DNA from: Lindgomyces ingoldianus
Lineage: Eukaryota > Ascomycota > Dothideomycetes > Pleosporales > Lindgomycetaceae
Reading direction: 5' to 3'
NCBI RefSeq assembly: GCF_010093535.1
Contig: NW_022985192.1
Location: 541,369 to 605,368 of the forward strand
Length of the DNA: 64,000 nt
Positions 32,924-44,472 of this stretch are shown one piece after another (the first letter of the stretch is position 1; every line of letters starts with the position of its first letter). The notes beneath the pieces were generated by a model. That model ran no database searches. It saw only the letters and a program-made list of their open reading frames with translations, and was not told the origin of the DNA. Both the position numbers and the translations under genes were made by a program.

Positions 32924-34743
32924 GCTCACACGTCTCCCTGCCAATATTTGTGTGATTATTTTTCTTTGCTAGACCTCCGTAACATGACACGTTACGCACG
33001 GTTTACGAAGTATGACGTGTGTGACGGTGGTTTTTGTCCTTTCGAACATGTGCCGCTCATACGAGCCACGACCGCTCCTTAATACGAATTTCCTTTGTTT
33101 TGTTTTTTCTACGAATCTAGAAGGTTTCTTTGGTTCATCCGCAAGGCACACCCCCCTTCAGTGGAATCTTCTCGGAGTTTTTCTCGGATGGGACTCCGCC
33201 TAAAACATGGCATGTTCACGCAGGGGGCTCATCAGCCAAAAGTGTTTCCTTTTTAACGTTTATTGCTAATTTCTTTTCTCTACTTCCGATCTCGAATCGA
33301 AGGAGCATTGTCGGCGGCTACACCCCTCGTCCTAGTCTAGTGACTTGAGAGGCAAGCGCAGTCGTGGGTCAGGAGGATACCCAAAAGCAAACCTTGGAAG
33401 GCTAAATATTTCAATGTATAACTATAATAGGTGTATAGATCTGGACAGGTAGGCTCCTGCCTTTTTTATTTGCGCGGGACGACCGCGGCAGGAGCGATTC
33501 CCAAGTTAGCGGCAGAGCGTTCAGAGAGCAACTAGCGAATATCTACAAGTTTCAAACAGTACAACATTTCCCACTCGCGTCTTGCTATCAATTCACCATA
33601 TCATTTTAGTTACTTGATTTTGGATATTTCCCTGCCCCAGGCGCGGTTGGACGAAATATTAGAGGGTATGTGATGTGCGTCTGTCGAGGCGCAGCAGAAA
33701 GCCATGTACGTTTTGTTGCTGTGCTCCGGGGCACACGTTCCTCGTTGTGCCTCCCGAGGTCTATTTCATCAAGTTTCCCATATGCGTTGACATGTCGTAT
33801 TTTGCTTTCAAGTTTCGGTGTCATGGCTCGTATATTCATCCAGCCGTGTTTCATTTGCCCGAGTGTGTTGGTGAAGGATGGCCTAAGACTGTTTCTCCAC
33901 GAATTACAGCCACTGCGGCAACGAGGTTCGAGAATATGGGTTTCTAGAAGCTGGATTGAGTAGCACGTCTGAGCGTTTGTGTCACAGTATGAGGCGAGTG
34001 GTAGACGAGTGGCAATTGTCTTGTTTGAGCCTGACACTTGATCGTCTTCATAGCTTCTGCTTTCGGAAAAGACCACAACTTCACGTGTCTCCATATTCTC
34101 GAGTTTACACCTGCCTAGGAAGGCTTGCATCCCTGTAAGCTGCATCTCGACTTGAACACTACTTTCATTCTCCCCGTTGTTTTCACATGATAGCGTCCGC
34201 GGTTAAGGCCGCTACGATTGCACACTCACCGCAGTGTTCTATTTCTAGAAACCCTGTTAGATATCAGAAACTCGCCTCCACGTCCGATCATGACTGCAAA
34301 TAATCCACGCCACCCGAGGCCATCATTACTACATACTTACAGCACCCGCATGCATCATCGAATCGCTGACCCAGCGAGCGCCCAACCGCTGCCGTAACCG
34401 GGTGCACGCCAGCCTCCAAGCCATCAGGTCCGTCATTAACGGATTAACGTCGACGAGCCCCGGAACCGAAGCTGCAGGATAACCGCCCGGGAGAAGAACC
34501 TGCAAGGCACTCTGAGGGAGGCTGGGGTTGTACAACGCCTACTTGTCTCACTCGTCAGTGGTATCTGGATTGGGAATAACAGGGAGGTTTGTTGAACCGG
34601 AACCCAGGGTTTAGGGACCAGAGGCGAGGAACTGCGGGTAGAGGCGAACGCACCATGGGGGGGAGGGCCGAGTGAGCAGGGGAAACGAAACTTTGAAGAG
34701 GGGGAAAGATGTTGTGGTACATAGGCTGAAACGAGTATGGGAG

Positions 34744-34764
34744 ATGCTAGATGCTAGATGCTAG
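34744..34764 (+). repeat. 7-bp tandem repeat, ATGCTAG x3
   Basis: Three perfect copies of ATGCTAG in non-coding sequence. No function is implied. Confidence 0.8.
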
Positions 34765-35649
34765 ACAGTGGGGAATATGCAGAGTGTATAAGCGAGGCGG
34801 GAATTGAGATGAGTTGTCAGGCTGGGGGTTAGGAGGGTTTTGCAAGACGCGTCTAGAAAAGCTGTTGCTGCAAGAGTGGTGCGTGCTGAAGTTGTGATCG
34901 GTGTGGACGTGGATGGCGTTATGTATTGTGCTAGAGGCGCCCAGAAGAATGCATGCGGCTGTTTGAGTGCGAGATAGAGGTATAGAAAATAGAAAGGTGT
35001 GCAGAAGGGGAGTGCATGTGACTAGTAGAGTTAAGGGCTTGGGAGTAGTGGGGAATGCAGTTGATCTAGAGCGAGGAGATTATGTTCGATCATAAAATCT
35101 CGAAGATTTGACTATTTGTCTTTGAGTAATAAGTAGGTATGAAGGTGACTTTGAATTTCTCTTGTCTACTGATACAAACTGTTTCCTTAAATTAATTTAC
35201 CCCCTTGGCGCCTATCGTAATTCTCTTCTTTGGCAACGTGACTGGATGTGAGTACCTACATATATTAATGTTTTATCCATTTCCATCACATACGACCATA
35301 GGACCAAGAGAAGTCTGAACCCCGTTCGATCTTCGATAGACAATCTCGGTACCGGCGGATTAGTAGTTAGGTGGGTGACCACTAGCGAATACCTGCTGTT
35401 GTATGTTTTTGCCGGTTTATGGTACCCAGATGACCATCTTTCTAGTGCTTTAAAATTTTTAACCATAAAATTCACTCAGTAAGATCCTTAGAACGAATAG
35501 AAGAGCATGCCTTTCCATTTTTTCTCAAAGCCTGGAATAAGTCTTCTCCCTAACAAATCCCAATATGAAATGCTGGAAGACTCTTTGAACTTGGATCTAT
35601 CCCCCATGCCGCAAGTCAAGCGACCAACACCACGTGACATTGAAGGCGA

Positions 35650-35681
35650 CCTCAGGACCTCAGGACCTCGGGACCTCGGGA
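35650..35681 (+). repeat. 8-bp tandem repeat, four CCTCRGGA units
   Basis: Two copies of CCTCAGGA followed by two of CCTCGGGA in non-coding sequence. The A-to-G change is shared by the last two units. Confidence 0.8.
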
Positions 35682-36374
35682 GTGTCGTGTGATATCTCGA
35701 GACAACAGCGAGATGCACGACTTCTAGGGGCAAGAGCTGATGAAGCGAAGGTGGCCATTGCAAATTCGAAAAGTTTGTGGAAGGCCCGAATTGAAGTTCT
35801 TTAAGTTCCATGGTTGTTTTAAAGGTTCGTATTCAAGGCCTAATCGAGTCATGCACCAAACAAGAAACCAAACGATTCAAGGTCCAATAGTGAAGATGCG
35901 ACGAACTACATGTGATAAATCTTATGATGTAGTTAGGAGGGATAAGATGTGCGATAAGAGAGGCGTGATGGGCAAGAGTTACGTGAGCTAGAGTTCATAT
36001 GACGATATGTATCGATGAGGTTCTAGCGGGTGCGCATGTCATCAAAGCCGCTGCCATCACTAGATCGTGATCTTCAAACAAGGCAACCCCTCCCAGCCAC
36101 CACCTTTTCTTCCTCACCTCGACACCAGCACCCCTCCGCTGTGTGCTCTCTTCTTTACTCTTCTTCTCTTCTCGTATCATATATTCACGGGACTTTCGTT
36201 CGGAACCGTATTTCAATTCCTCCACTTGCAGCCGGCTGACTATCGGGTGCTGTTTTGCTTACGGCTTTGTTTCACCGTGTTTTAGAGACTCTATTACTTC
36301 TTCACACTCTACACCTGCCCGACACACACACGCGCACCTGTGTCTTGCGGGCAGAAGACTAGAACAGATCCACC

Positions 36375-39281
36375 ATGAACGGCTCGTTCTCTGACTCTGA
36401 GGCCGACCTGGTCGCCAGTGTGCAGCTCCAGGCGAACGACGACATTCCAGAGGAGCCTGAGATGGTCCTTTCAGACGACGCGGAGAGCAGCCAGGTGTTT
36501 GCCCCCCCCCCGCGGATAGCTGCCCGCTTTTATCGCCCTTCGAACAGCCGCCGAAAGTCTTCTGCGGCCTCGTCGCGTCGCAACTCCATTTCTTCGACGC
36601 ACTCCCACCAGTCGAACCGCTCCTACCGCAACAGCTGCCAGAGCAACCACGTTGCCCAGCATCTCCGCCGCGCATCCATACTCGAGAGCCGCAAGGCAAG
36701 ATTAGCGGACCGTGCCGCACATGCCGAACAGGTGCGTTTGCGCGCGGCCCTGGCCAAAGCAACCCCACGCAGCTCCAACAGCGAAGAGAAAGCGTTGGCA
36801 GCGCAGCAGGCCCGCGAGAGACACCTGGCGCAGGTTGCCGCAGCATGCGCCGAGGAAGTTCGACGTGCAAAGAAAGTTGCAGAGGAAATGAAGGAGAGAA
36901 AAGCCGCCGAAGAGCGCCGGTACAGGCTCGAAATGGAGGAGAAGCTTGCAGATGCTGAGCGGAGGAGGCTCGAATACAAACGCAATGCGCGCAGGCCCAG
37001 GACCGCCAGTTCGCCACCCACTGACACAAAGAAGCCAGCTCTGCGCCCTGCGGTATCTTCTGATGTGGCAGCCAAGCGCATCCAGGCTGCCTGGAGGGCC
37101 CGGTCGAGGAAATGCGTTGTTGACGCATGGCTGGAGCTGGGTCTTTCCATCGACAAGGTCCATGACACCAGTTTTGACGACATCACCACATTGCTGGGGG
37201 ACGAGAAGGTCCTGGCCACGACGGAGAAGATCATGTCGCTGTTCCAGCTGCTCCCAGAGGGAGACGCCACCCCCGGCGGGGCCGCTGTTAGAAAGTTTCT
37301 GTCGGCATACCTCATTCTGGGACACCCCGCACATGTTTTGAGCCGCGATGGCGATCAGGAGCAAGACCTCATCACTAAAGCTAAGGACCTCATTATATCT
37401 TTCGAATCTGCACTCTCAAAGCTTACCACCTTCAACTACTATACCCCTTCGCCCACCCGGCTGGAAACGGTTCTGCTAGCTCATGGCGCATTCGTTACCG
37501 CCTTTAACGATTGGAAGGCACGAGATTCATCAGCTCTCGTTGAGACCATGGTTGCCTCATTCGTTAACCTAGATGCAATTTGGCAAAGTGTCAAAGATGA
37601 AACAAGCGACGAAGTCGCTACCGATTATAAAAATGGGATCCGGGACAATCAAGCCATCCTTCTCAGCAAGATTAAAAAGCTTGCAGGGCAAGACAGGGCG
37701 TTCACCCTAATCAGGAAAGCTATTCGTGAGAGCCGCAAGGCAAGACCGAAGAAAAGACCCGCTGGAGACGTCCGCCCTCGTGTTGCAATTGATTCTCGTC
37801 CCGGATCTCCTATTTCAGACGAAAACTCGGCTGTGCAAACCGCAGCTGCTTCTCAGGTTTCGTCACCTCACGACCCAGCTTCTGCTGAAGGTCACCAGGC
37901 AAACTCTTTATCGAAAGTGTTTACAGTTGTCCCCGGAAACCGCATTCTTGTGCACGAGTTGTCCATTGATAAAGAATACCGCATTGATGCCTCGCCCACC
38001 GCAGACTTACGGGATGCTCTCAACAGAGAGGTATGTGATTCCATGCTCAAGGGCTTTGAGAATAGAGAAGGTGCCGTGTGGACCGTCGCTATGGCGGAAA
38101 ATATCCGAGCGAAGCTGCTTCGCTTGCTGAAGCCTGGCAACTCGATGCATACACTCATAACTGATACCTTGGACCCGGAGCTCATCAACCGACAATGTAG
38201 CCAGGGCATGTTCTCGTACGAGAAGTTCTTCTCCTTCATTGCCAACATTCTTCCAAAACTCTGTGCTCCTTTCCGCGATTCCGAGGTTAAGGCTCTTGCC
38301 GATGAGCTCCAAGAGGAAGGTCTATTGCCAGAGATGATTGAGAAGCTGTTCAAGCTCCTGCACGTCATTGATCTTCTCTCTCTAGATTATTCTAATTTTC
38401 TATTGATGAACGCGGCTCCGACGCTCATCAAAGAGGCTCCTGGATACGAGCAGCGCATGTTTGCACAAGATCTAGAGTCTGGTACAATTACATTGGAGAG
38501 GACCCGTCGCTGGTGGCGCAGCGCTGCTGTAAATATGCATACAGAAGCTGACCGCCGTGATCCATGGAACGATCCGAATCCGGTGAACCGCCCCACGCCT
38601 CAGAAGATTTATGCCCGCGGCCTTGTCGATCTCGCCATCGCGACGCCTCCGCTGAGAGACTCAGAGTTACCCGAGACACTCGAGCTTGACCGAGATCGAA
38701 TATCACGCATTCGCACGGATGCCCTTCGCATAACCATCATTGGTGGTATCCTTTTGACCGCTAAAAACCTCCTCAAGCGTGACGTCCGCTCCCAATGGAA
38801 GCACGAAGCCAATCGAATGTGGGAGACACTCAAAGACGGCTATCTCAAAGATTCGGCAACGCCTTCCAAGATTTCTTCTCTCCTAGAATCATCTCACGCG
38901 ATGCCACCTACCAGCCGTGCCCAGCTTGCATCCACAATCACTCGCTTGCTTACCCAAGCCGAAGCTGGAAGGCTGTCTGATCCAGTCCTTAAGGTCCTCT
39001 TCCAAAGATTGAAGACTCTCATCTTCAATCGCGTCTCAGCCAGCAGCTCTGGCGAGAGAGTTAGGGCTGCTAGCACTGCTACAGAAGGACTCGCTACGAC
39101 TGGACTCCCTGAGTTTGTGAGTCAGGTTGGAGATATTGTCGAACAACTTGGGAAGGTCAGCGATGTTGATAGAAGGGCGCACGGCAGCTGGTATGAGCAA
39201 ATTGCCGAGGAGATGGAGATGCTGGGGACAGGGGGCGAAGAGTTGACCCGGTCGCCTAGTGCAGGGTCTTCCGCCGAATGA
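36375..39281 (+). CDS. TCP11 / SOK1-family protein with IQ motif
   Basis: Single exon, 968 aa. The first 100 residues are acidic then Ser/Arg-rich. A long charged helix at about residues 105-205 (repeated KARLADRAAHAEQ and AEEMKERKAAEERR) predicts a coiled coil. It is followed by an IQ-like motif AAKRIQAAWRARSRK near residue 235, a possible calmodulin site. The rest fits the T-complex-11 family (Pfam Tcp11): FLSAYLILGHPAHVL, ALVETMVASFVNLDAIW, LHELSIDKEYRIDA-like and VHELSIDKEYRID blocks, FSYEKFFSFIANILPKLCAPFRD, HVIDLLSLDYSNFLLM and RRWWRSAAVNMHTEADRRDPWNDPNPVN. The yeast relative SOK1 acts in cAMP/PKA signalling; whether that holds here is inference. A clean CACC ATG context supports the start. 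Confidence 0.9.
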   Translation: MNGSFSDSEADLVASVQLQANDDIPEEPEMVLSDDAESSQVFAPPPRIAARFYRPSNSRRKSSAASSRRNSISSTHSHQSNRSYRNSCQSNHVAQHLRRASILESRKARLADRAAHAEQVRLRAALAKATPRSSNSEEKALAAQQARERHLAQVAAACAEEVRRAKKVAEEMKERKAAEERRYRLEMEEKLADAERRRLEYKRNARRPRTASSPPTDTKKPALRPAVSSDVAAKRIQAAWRARSRKCVVDAWLELGLSIDKVHDTSFDDITTLLGDEKVLATTEKIMSLFQLLPEGDATPGGAAVRKFLSAYLILGHPAHVLSRDGDQEQDLITKAKDLIISFESALSKLTTFNYYTPSPTRLETVLLAHGAFVTAFNDWKARDSSALVETMVASFVNLDAIWQSVKDETSDEVATDYKNGIRDNQAILLSKIKKLAGQDRAFTLIRKAIRESRKARPKKRPAGDVRPRVAIDSRPGSPISDENSAVQTAAASQVSSPHDPASAEGHQANSLSKVFTVVPGNRILVHELSIDKEYRIDASPTADLRDALNREVCDSMLKGFENREGAVWTVAMAENIRAKLLRLLKPGNSMHTLITDTLDPELINRQCSQGMFSYEKFFSFIANILPKLCAPFRDSEVKALADELQEEGLLPEMIEKLFKLLHVIDLLSLDYSNFLLMNAAPTLIKEAPGYEQRMFAQDLESGTITLERTRRWWRSAAVNMHTEADRRDPWNDPNPVNRPTPQKIYARGLVDLAIATPPLRDSELPETLELDRDRISRIRTDALRITIIGGILLTAKNLLKRDVRSQWKHEANRMWETLKDGYLKDSATPSKISSLLESSHAMPPTSRAQLASTITRLLTQAEAGRLSDPVLKVLFQRLKTLIFNRVSASSSGERVRAASTATEGLATTGLPEFVSQVGDIVEQLGKVSDVDRRAHGSWYEQIAEEMEMLGTGGEELTRSPSAGSSAE

Positions 39282-40140
39282 GCTGGGTGATGTTTGAGGT
39301 TTTCGTGCTATTGTGCTTTGTCCTTTGGATAAGTTGATCGATTCTTACTTTTACTGTTTGTTTCATGCATTGTGCGATCATTCATGCGTTTGTTTGGCGT
39401 TTGTGTTTCACGCATGGCGTCAGGTGGAAATGTGCATGGCATATCGTACGGTTTTTGTTTTTTTTTGCATTAACTTTTCCTTTGATGATATCATTTGTCT
39501 CGGTCTTGGACGAAATTTAGAGACATCGTTGGATCGGTGTCACTCATGGATCTTGGAATGGATATCACTCGAGACAGGTTTGGGCGGATATATCTGAAAG
39601 TAATTGGCATCTGTAACGGATTGATACTAGAATTAACTGCGATGTATTTTTGTTTAATCCCTCGACCAGTCATCCTTTACTGACAGCGATAAAGGGATTC
39701 CAGCACAAGGCTGATCCTGCGTTTCATGTCCGTAGACAAGGCTGCGGCTGAAAATCCAAGGCGTATCGCTCCCACTCAGTGACAGAAGCCAAGGATGATT
39801 CGCAAAGTAGCCTCATTTTGTGGAACCCTGCGCCCCAATATTGTCCCTCATGACAAACAAATTTGAGTCCCAGGAACAGCAGCCTCTTATTCAAAATGGG
39901 AGCCTTGGCAGGTAAATCGCGCGTGCCCATGGAGGCATGGGGTTGTTAAAGGCTTAATGGGACGGACTTGAAGTGACAGCTCTTTGCTATCCAATCTGTG
40001 CCTGTCTCAACCCTACGTCTTTAAACTCTACATCCTATTGCTGAACTTCGTCTTTGCTGTCTCAGGATCAAGGCAATCTCACATGTACCCTCTGCACATC
40101 AAATCTACTACGCCCGGCTCTACTTTCCCCGCACCTCGCC
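39282..40140. other. Intergenic region, no gene seen
   Basis: 859 bp between the TCP11-family gene and the HET gene. T-rich 3' UTR-like sequence lies at 39300-39480. No coding pattern was recognised. Confidence 0.5.
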
Positions 40141-42174
40141 ATGACGCATATATCGGATCAGACCCTTAATTCGCCTCGAAAGCCTCGCAATCGTAGACGA
40201 TCGCGATCTAAAACGATATATAGCTACCTAAAATCCTTCATAGTCTATGTACTACCTCGAAGGACGCCACTCTATCGGCATTTGCCGTATGGAGACTCCA
40301 TCAGACTCCTCAGGATACATCCAGGAAATCCAGGACAAGATATCAGATGTAGCCTTGAATTAGCGAGGTTGGACAAGACGCTTCCATCCTATGAAGCGTT
40401 GTCGTACGTTTGGGGATCGATGGAGGATACAAAGTCCATCACTTGCAACGGACATAGGGTGGACGGGGTGCGGAAGAACCTCTTCGAGGCTCTCGAACGC
40501 CTGAGATACCCACAGCAGTCAAGATTGATCTGGGTCGATGGGCTATGTATTCATCAGAAAGATCTAGGAGAGATGGCAACTCAAGTCCGACATATGCACC
40601 ATATTTACGAGGGAGCAAAGCAAGTCCTTGTCTGGCTTGGGACGGACGAGTGGGACGAAGCACATTGGTGCTTTGCTATCCTGTGCGCGGTTACGAATGC
40701 GCGGCGGAGTGAGGGAGCGGAACTTGCGACGTTCAAGACGTTGGATGACGAGTACGGAGTCATGAACATTTACTCTCCACCCCCAATAGAATCAGACGAG
40801 TGGATGAACGTAGCGGCGCTATTTGATAACAATTGGTTCGTCCGTATGTGGGTTATCCAAGAGATCGTCCTCGCCAAAAGCGCAACGTTCATCTGGGGGT
40901 CTGCGGAGATTGATTGGCAAATTATCGGGGAAGCAATCCAAACTATAAGACTGGCAAACAATCGATACTTGAATAATAATCTCTCGAATAGACATTGGCA
41001 AAATGCAGTCTTCATGGATCATCTCTGTCGTCTACAACAAGATAAGCAACGGAAGGAGGAGGAGCCTTTCTTGCATCTCTTAGATTGGACCAGGTCGTTC
41101 GACGTCACAAACCCAAGGGATAAAGTGTATGGACTATTAGGATTTCCGACTAGAGATGCGGATATCGAGAATGCGAATATCGAGACTAGAGTGTTCATAA
41201 ACCCAGATTACTCGCTTCCCGTAGCGCAAATATACACCGATGTAGTAAGGATAATTATAGGGAGGTATCAGGATATCGACGTTCTCTCGTACGTCCATCC
41301 TCCTCCGGGGGTAGTTTACTGTCCAGATGGGATCGACAAAAATAGACTATTTCACCATGTCCCCGAACACCTCCTCCCAACTTGGACGACGCTTCCGGGA
41401 GACCTGCTTCATCTGCAGTGGCCATCACAATATCCACCTCATGAAAAACTACCATCTTGGGTACCGGATTGGAACAGTGGAGTTGTCACCCATCCATTCA
41501 CAGGATATGTCAAGAGCAATCAATATACAGCGGGGAAATGCAAATCCCTAGAGTTGCTGCCCACCCCGAGTCCCAGTATCCTATGCCTCAAAGGGGTTAT
41601 CGTTGACGTAATCTCTCAAACACTCCCGCCTACCCCCTTCACAAATATTACCGACTCGGAAAGCAGCCTTCTGCGACTTGTTCAATGGTGCATCAATACA
41701 GGCTCTCCACTCCACACTGTCGCCTCAACACTTACTGCGGGCCGTGGTTCGAATGGCCACCTCGTTGCTGATACCGACCAGCATATAGCCGACTTCTTCG
41801 CCCTCCTCACAAAGCTGGACGAACACTGGCTCGAGAATAACCAACTAGGCGAGGCTCTCAGTTGCTCTAAATCGTCATCGAAAAGGGGGGATCCAGACAA
41901 AATGCAGGAGACTATTTGGAAATTCAACTACTACCGATCTGCGTTTACGACGCAGCTCGGGAAACTGGGACTCGGACCTGGTGCCATGAAGGCTGGGGAT
42001 TTAGTGGTTGTGCTTTGGGGAGGCCAGGTTCCGTTTGTACTGAGAGAGGAGAACGGAGGCGCTTGGTATCAATGTGTTGGGGAGAGCTATGTTGATGGAT
42101 TTATGAAAGGGGAGGTCGCGGGGAAATTGGAAGGAGCAGAAGCATATGTGGAAAGGGTATTTGAGTTGCGGTAG
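40141..42174 (+). CDS. Heterokaryon incompatibility (HET) domain protein
   Basis: Single exon, 677 aa from ATG 40141; the frame is open slightly further upstream but has no ATG. After a basic N-terminus (PRKPRNRRRSRSK) comes the start of the HET region, SIRLLRIHPG, then the three conserved blocks: YEALSYVWG, RLIWVDGLCIHQKDLGE with MHHIYEGAKQVLVWLG, and FVRMWVIQEIVLAKSATFIWG. The C-terminal half has the pattern common in long HET proteins (DWTRSFDVTNPRDKVYGLLGF, LPSWVPDW, LKGVIVD, GDLVVVLWGGQVPFVLR). HET domains trigger cell death when incompatible fungal individuals fuse; most genome copies have no known role. It faces the F-box/LRR gene. Confidence 0.93.
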   Translation: MTHISDQTLNSPRKPRNRRRSRSKTIYSYLKSFIVYVLPRRTPLYRHLPYGDSIRLLRIHPGNPGQDIRCSLELARLDKTLPSYEALSYVWGSMEDTKSITCNGHRVDGVRKNLFEALERLRYPQQSRLIWVDGLCIHQKDLGEMATQVRHMHHIYEGAKQVLVWLGTDEWDEAHWCFAILCAVTNARRSEGAELATFKTLDDEYGVMNIYSPPPIESDEWMNVAALFDNNWFVRMWVIQEIVLAKSATFIWGSAEIDWQIIGEAIQTIRLANNRYLNNNLSNRHWQNAVFMDHLCRLQQDKQRKEEEPFLHLLDWTRSFDVTNPRDKVYGLLGFPTRDADIENANIETRVFINPDYSLPVAQIYTDVVRIIIGRYQDIDVLSYVHPPPGVVYCPDGIDKNRLFHHVPEHLLPTWTTLPGDLLHLQWPSQYPPHEKLPSWVPDWNSGVVTHPFTGYVKSNQYTAGKCKSLELLPTPSPSILCLKGVIVDVISQTLPPTPFTNITDSESSLLRLVQWCINTGSPLHTVASTLTAGRGSNGHLVADTDQHIADFFALLTKLDEHWLENNQLGEALSCSKSSSKRGDPDKMQETIWKFNYYRSAFTTQLGKLGLGPGAMKAGDLVVVLWGGQVPFVLREENGGAWYQCVGESYVDGFMKGEVAGKLEGAEAYVERVFELR

Positions 42175-42987
42175 GGTAGGTCACAAGCTTTCTTTCTTAA
42201 ACGCTGCAAGGCCAGGACTCTTGGTTATCGTAAAATCTGCCTATACTCAAGATGTGATCTACGGGCAACTTCAATTCAGAAGCCATCAAAGAGAAATTTA
42301 CAGCAGGTCAATCGGATACTGAGACAAACCAAGGACGAATAACAGAAGGGATAGTCTGCAATTCCCCTATTAGGTGTAAGATTTGAAGGCATTACAATGA
42401 GTAGCAGCTATTACTCTTTGGTTTGTTTGTATAGATAGTAGCGGGGCCACGTGTAAGATTGGGTCAATTTAACTTACGTCAAAACCTCACCAGAGAAGCA
42501 ATTTAGTAGAACCTTCATGGCTGTCGTAGCTAGTGGCGCTCATCTCATTAGACTGCTAACCCCTTCTATCAAGGGAGTAACACCTTCCCTCTAACAGCAG
42601 TAAATGCTTTGACATTTACATCTAACACAGCTATCCTCCGGGTCGGCGCTTGGTCCGGTCACGGAAGGCACACCCGTAGCCTCAGGGCAAATGCAACGTC
42701 CTGTCTCTTCCAACAACACTCACCCCCGTTCCAGCTACCAATCAATTGCCCCAGCTCTTCTTCGGAAGTCTCAATGTCGCTCACAGGTTCTCAAGTACCC
42801 CCCCCTTCAGGCTCGTCACCTGATTGCGCGTAATACTAGACACAAGACATATGCGAATTTCAACATCTGGCATCGAGCAGGTCACACTAAGCGCTAAATG
42901 ATCCCTTAGTCTAGTACAGCGCCGTTTGTGCAAGTAGGTCTGTTCAATCCATCATTTAACCCTTAGCGACGATGCGATCTACACTCT
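42175..42987. other. Convergent intergenic region, no gene seen
   Basis: 813 bp between the ends of the HET gene and the F-box gene. Short frames near 42600-42900 have no family pattern. Confidence 0.5.
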
Positions 42988-44472
42988 TTAATAATGGTCA
43001 GTTATGCTCGAATTAAAGGGAGACTTGGAGCCAACCTCTTCGATGTCGTCCTCATTGAACAAATGAAAATACTGCCTATGCGAACACAGGCAAAGTTGAT
43101 AAGGTAGTCCAGGAACCACCAAGAGCTGAGAAGCTCCCAAAAACTGGCGGACGATACCGCCATGATCCCGACCCCACTCCAAGGCATCTTCAAAAGACAG
43201 CATACCACCTACGAAGACGTATCGTATCTGGGGGAATGTATCCTTCAGGTTCAGCAACTGATCCAAATATCCGGATGAGCGCTGGACCCAGTTGGTGAGA
43301 ATGAGCGTCACGAGTGAACGCGGAAGCTTTCTGACACCTCCAAGGAGATCAACATCAATTCTAACATGTCGAAGGCGGCAAAATGAGTCCATAGGCCCAA
43401 TGGTAAGATGGTTATAGACACTTGGAAATTCAAGGCTCTCACCATCGTCTTCAAACTCGTCAAAAGCAAGGGCAGCCAGGTCAAGTGAGAGGCGTTCCAG
43501 GGACAAAATCTGGCATTGCAGAGCAGGAGTGACGTCACCTGGTTTGAAAGGCTCTTCGTGGAAATCGTCGAGTGGCGCGGCTTCGTACTCGAATGTCTTC
43601 AGGCAATGAAAGGCATTCAAAAACACCACAAGACACGCCGCACCCATGGAACAGCTCTTTAGGAAAATGTGTGCTACATTCCAGGAATTGGGGGGTGACC
43701 GTAGAGGGTTCGTGTAGGTACCGGTCTCAAAGTAGGCAATGCAATCTGTGATTCTAAATGTTCGTAGAGTTGGAAGCCCTAGAACTTCTGTGAAGTTGGC
43801 GATATTCAAAGTACCATCCGACCATTGACATGTGATGTGAATATCCTGTAGTGCCGGGAAAAGGCGACGAAGCTGCTCACCTTCCATGTGCTGGATTTGA
43901 TCAGGTGGTCCATCTGTCCGATTGTACGTAAATGCCACCGGAAGGGCAATGGCTTTGAGATTGGGAAGGTGCGATAGGAGAATCAAAAGCAAGGTACGAT
44001 AAGCTCCTTGCTGAATGCGTGTCTGCCACTCAGGAATAGTCTTGACGGACCCCGGGGTGGCATCGCAGAAGAGCTCCTCGTCCTTTCGATCTAGTGAAAA
44101 GGTTGAGTCTTGCATTGTGCAGCCGACTTTTTGCATTCCGCTAACATCATGAGGGTTGACTGCTGGATAGGATAAGACAAGATCTAAGGACTCTACTTTG
44201 AGAGCAAGGTCAGGGCGTTGGACGATCGTGCGAAGAAATCCTACCAACTGGTGATGGGAGGATTCGAGATACCGCTCATCGTCCGGTTGAGTATTAGGCA
44301 TAAATGGCTTAAAACGGGCGAAAAGGAATGGCTGTGCTAGATCTCGGAGCTTGTGTGAGCTTAAGCAAAGGTTACGTAGCGTTTTTCGATTGTTGCTATT
44401 ATTGTTTGGGAAATGGGATATAACGTGTTGCAGTAGCTCGACGGGCAATTCCTGGAGTCCGCGCAGTGACAT
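42988..44472 (-). CDS. F-box / leucine-rich-type protein
   Basis: Single exon, 494 aa. The N-terminus GLQELPVELLQHVISHF followed by TLRNLCLSSHKLRDLAQPFLF has the F-box pattern, the site that docks on Skp1 in SCF ubiquitin ligases. The remainder has irregular leucine-rich segments (LLLILLSHLPNLKAIALP, LPTLRTFRITDCIAYF, LQCQILSLERLSLDLAAL, LPRSLVTLILTNWV) that could form a substrate-binding arc. Fungi carry many such genes with unknown substrates. It points toward the HET gene, with which it shares a convergent intergenic region. Confidence 0.85.
   Translation of the reverse strand: MSLRGLQELPVELLQHVISHFPNNNSNNRKTLRNLCLSSHKLRDLAQPFLFARFKPFMPNTQPDDERYLESSHHQLVGFLRTIVQRPDLALKVESLDLVLSYPAVNPHDVSGMQKVGCTMQDSTFSLDRKDEELFCDATPGSVKTIPEWQTRIQQGAYRTLLLILLSHLPNLKAIALPVAFTYNRTDGPPDQIQHMEGEQLRRLFPALQDIHITCQWSDGTLNIANFTEVLGLPTLRTFRITDCIAYFETGTYTNPLRSPPNSWNVAHIFLKSCSMGAACLVVFLNAFHCLKTFEYEAAPLDDFHEEPFKPGDVTPALQCQILSLERLSLDLAALAFDEFEDDGESLEFPSVYNHLTIGPMDSFCRLRHVRIDVDLLGGVRKLPRSLVTLILTNWVQRSSGYLDQLLNLKDTFPQIRYVFVGGMLSFEDALEWGRDHGGIVRQFLGASQLLVVPGLPYQLCLCSHRQYFHLFNEDDIEEVGSKSPFNSSITDHY

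Larger units (their letters stand above)
32924..36374. other. Long region without recognised genes
   Basis: 3.45 kb between the Ser/Pro-rich protein and the TCP11-family gene. A minus-strand frame at 33606-34145 and shorter plus-strand frames overlap and show no family pattern. Two microsatellite-like repeats lie at 34744-34764 and 35650-35681. The last 300 bp are CT-rich and look like a leader for the gene at 36375. Confidence 0.5.

Noticed and set aside
33606..34145. 179-codon minus-strand frame
   Set aside because: It has even-looking composition but no recognisable motif and competing frames on the plus strand; kept as unassigned rather than called.
36259..37128. 289-codon open frame on the minus strand opposite the TCP11-family gene
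   Set aside because: It lies wholly opposite strong coding sequence, is Cys/Arg/Ser-rich and has no family pattern; it is a shadow of the GC-rich sense frame.
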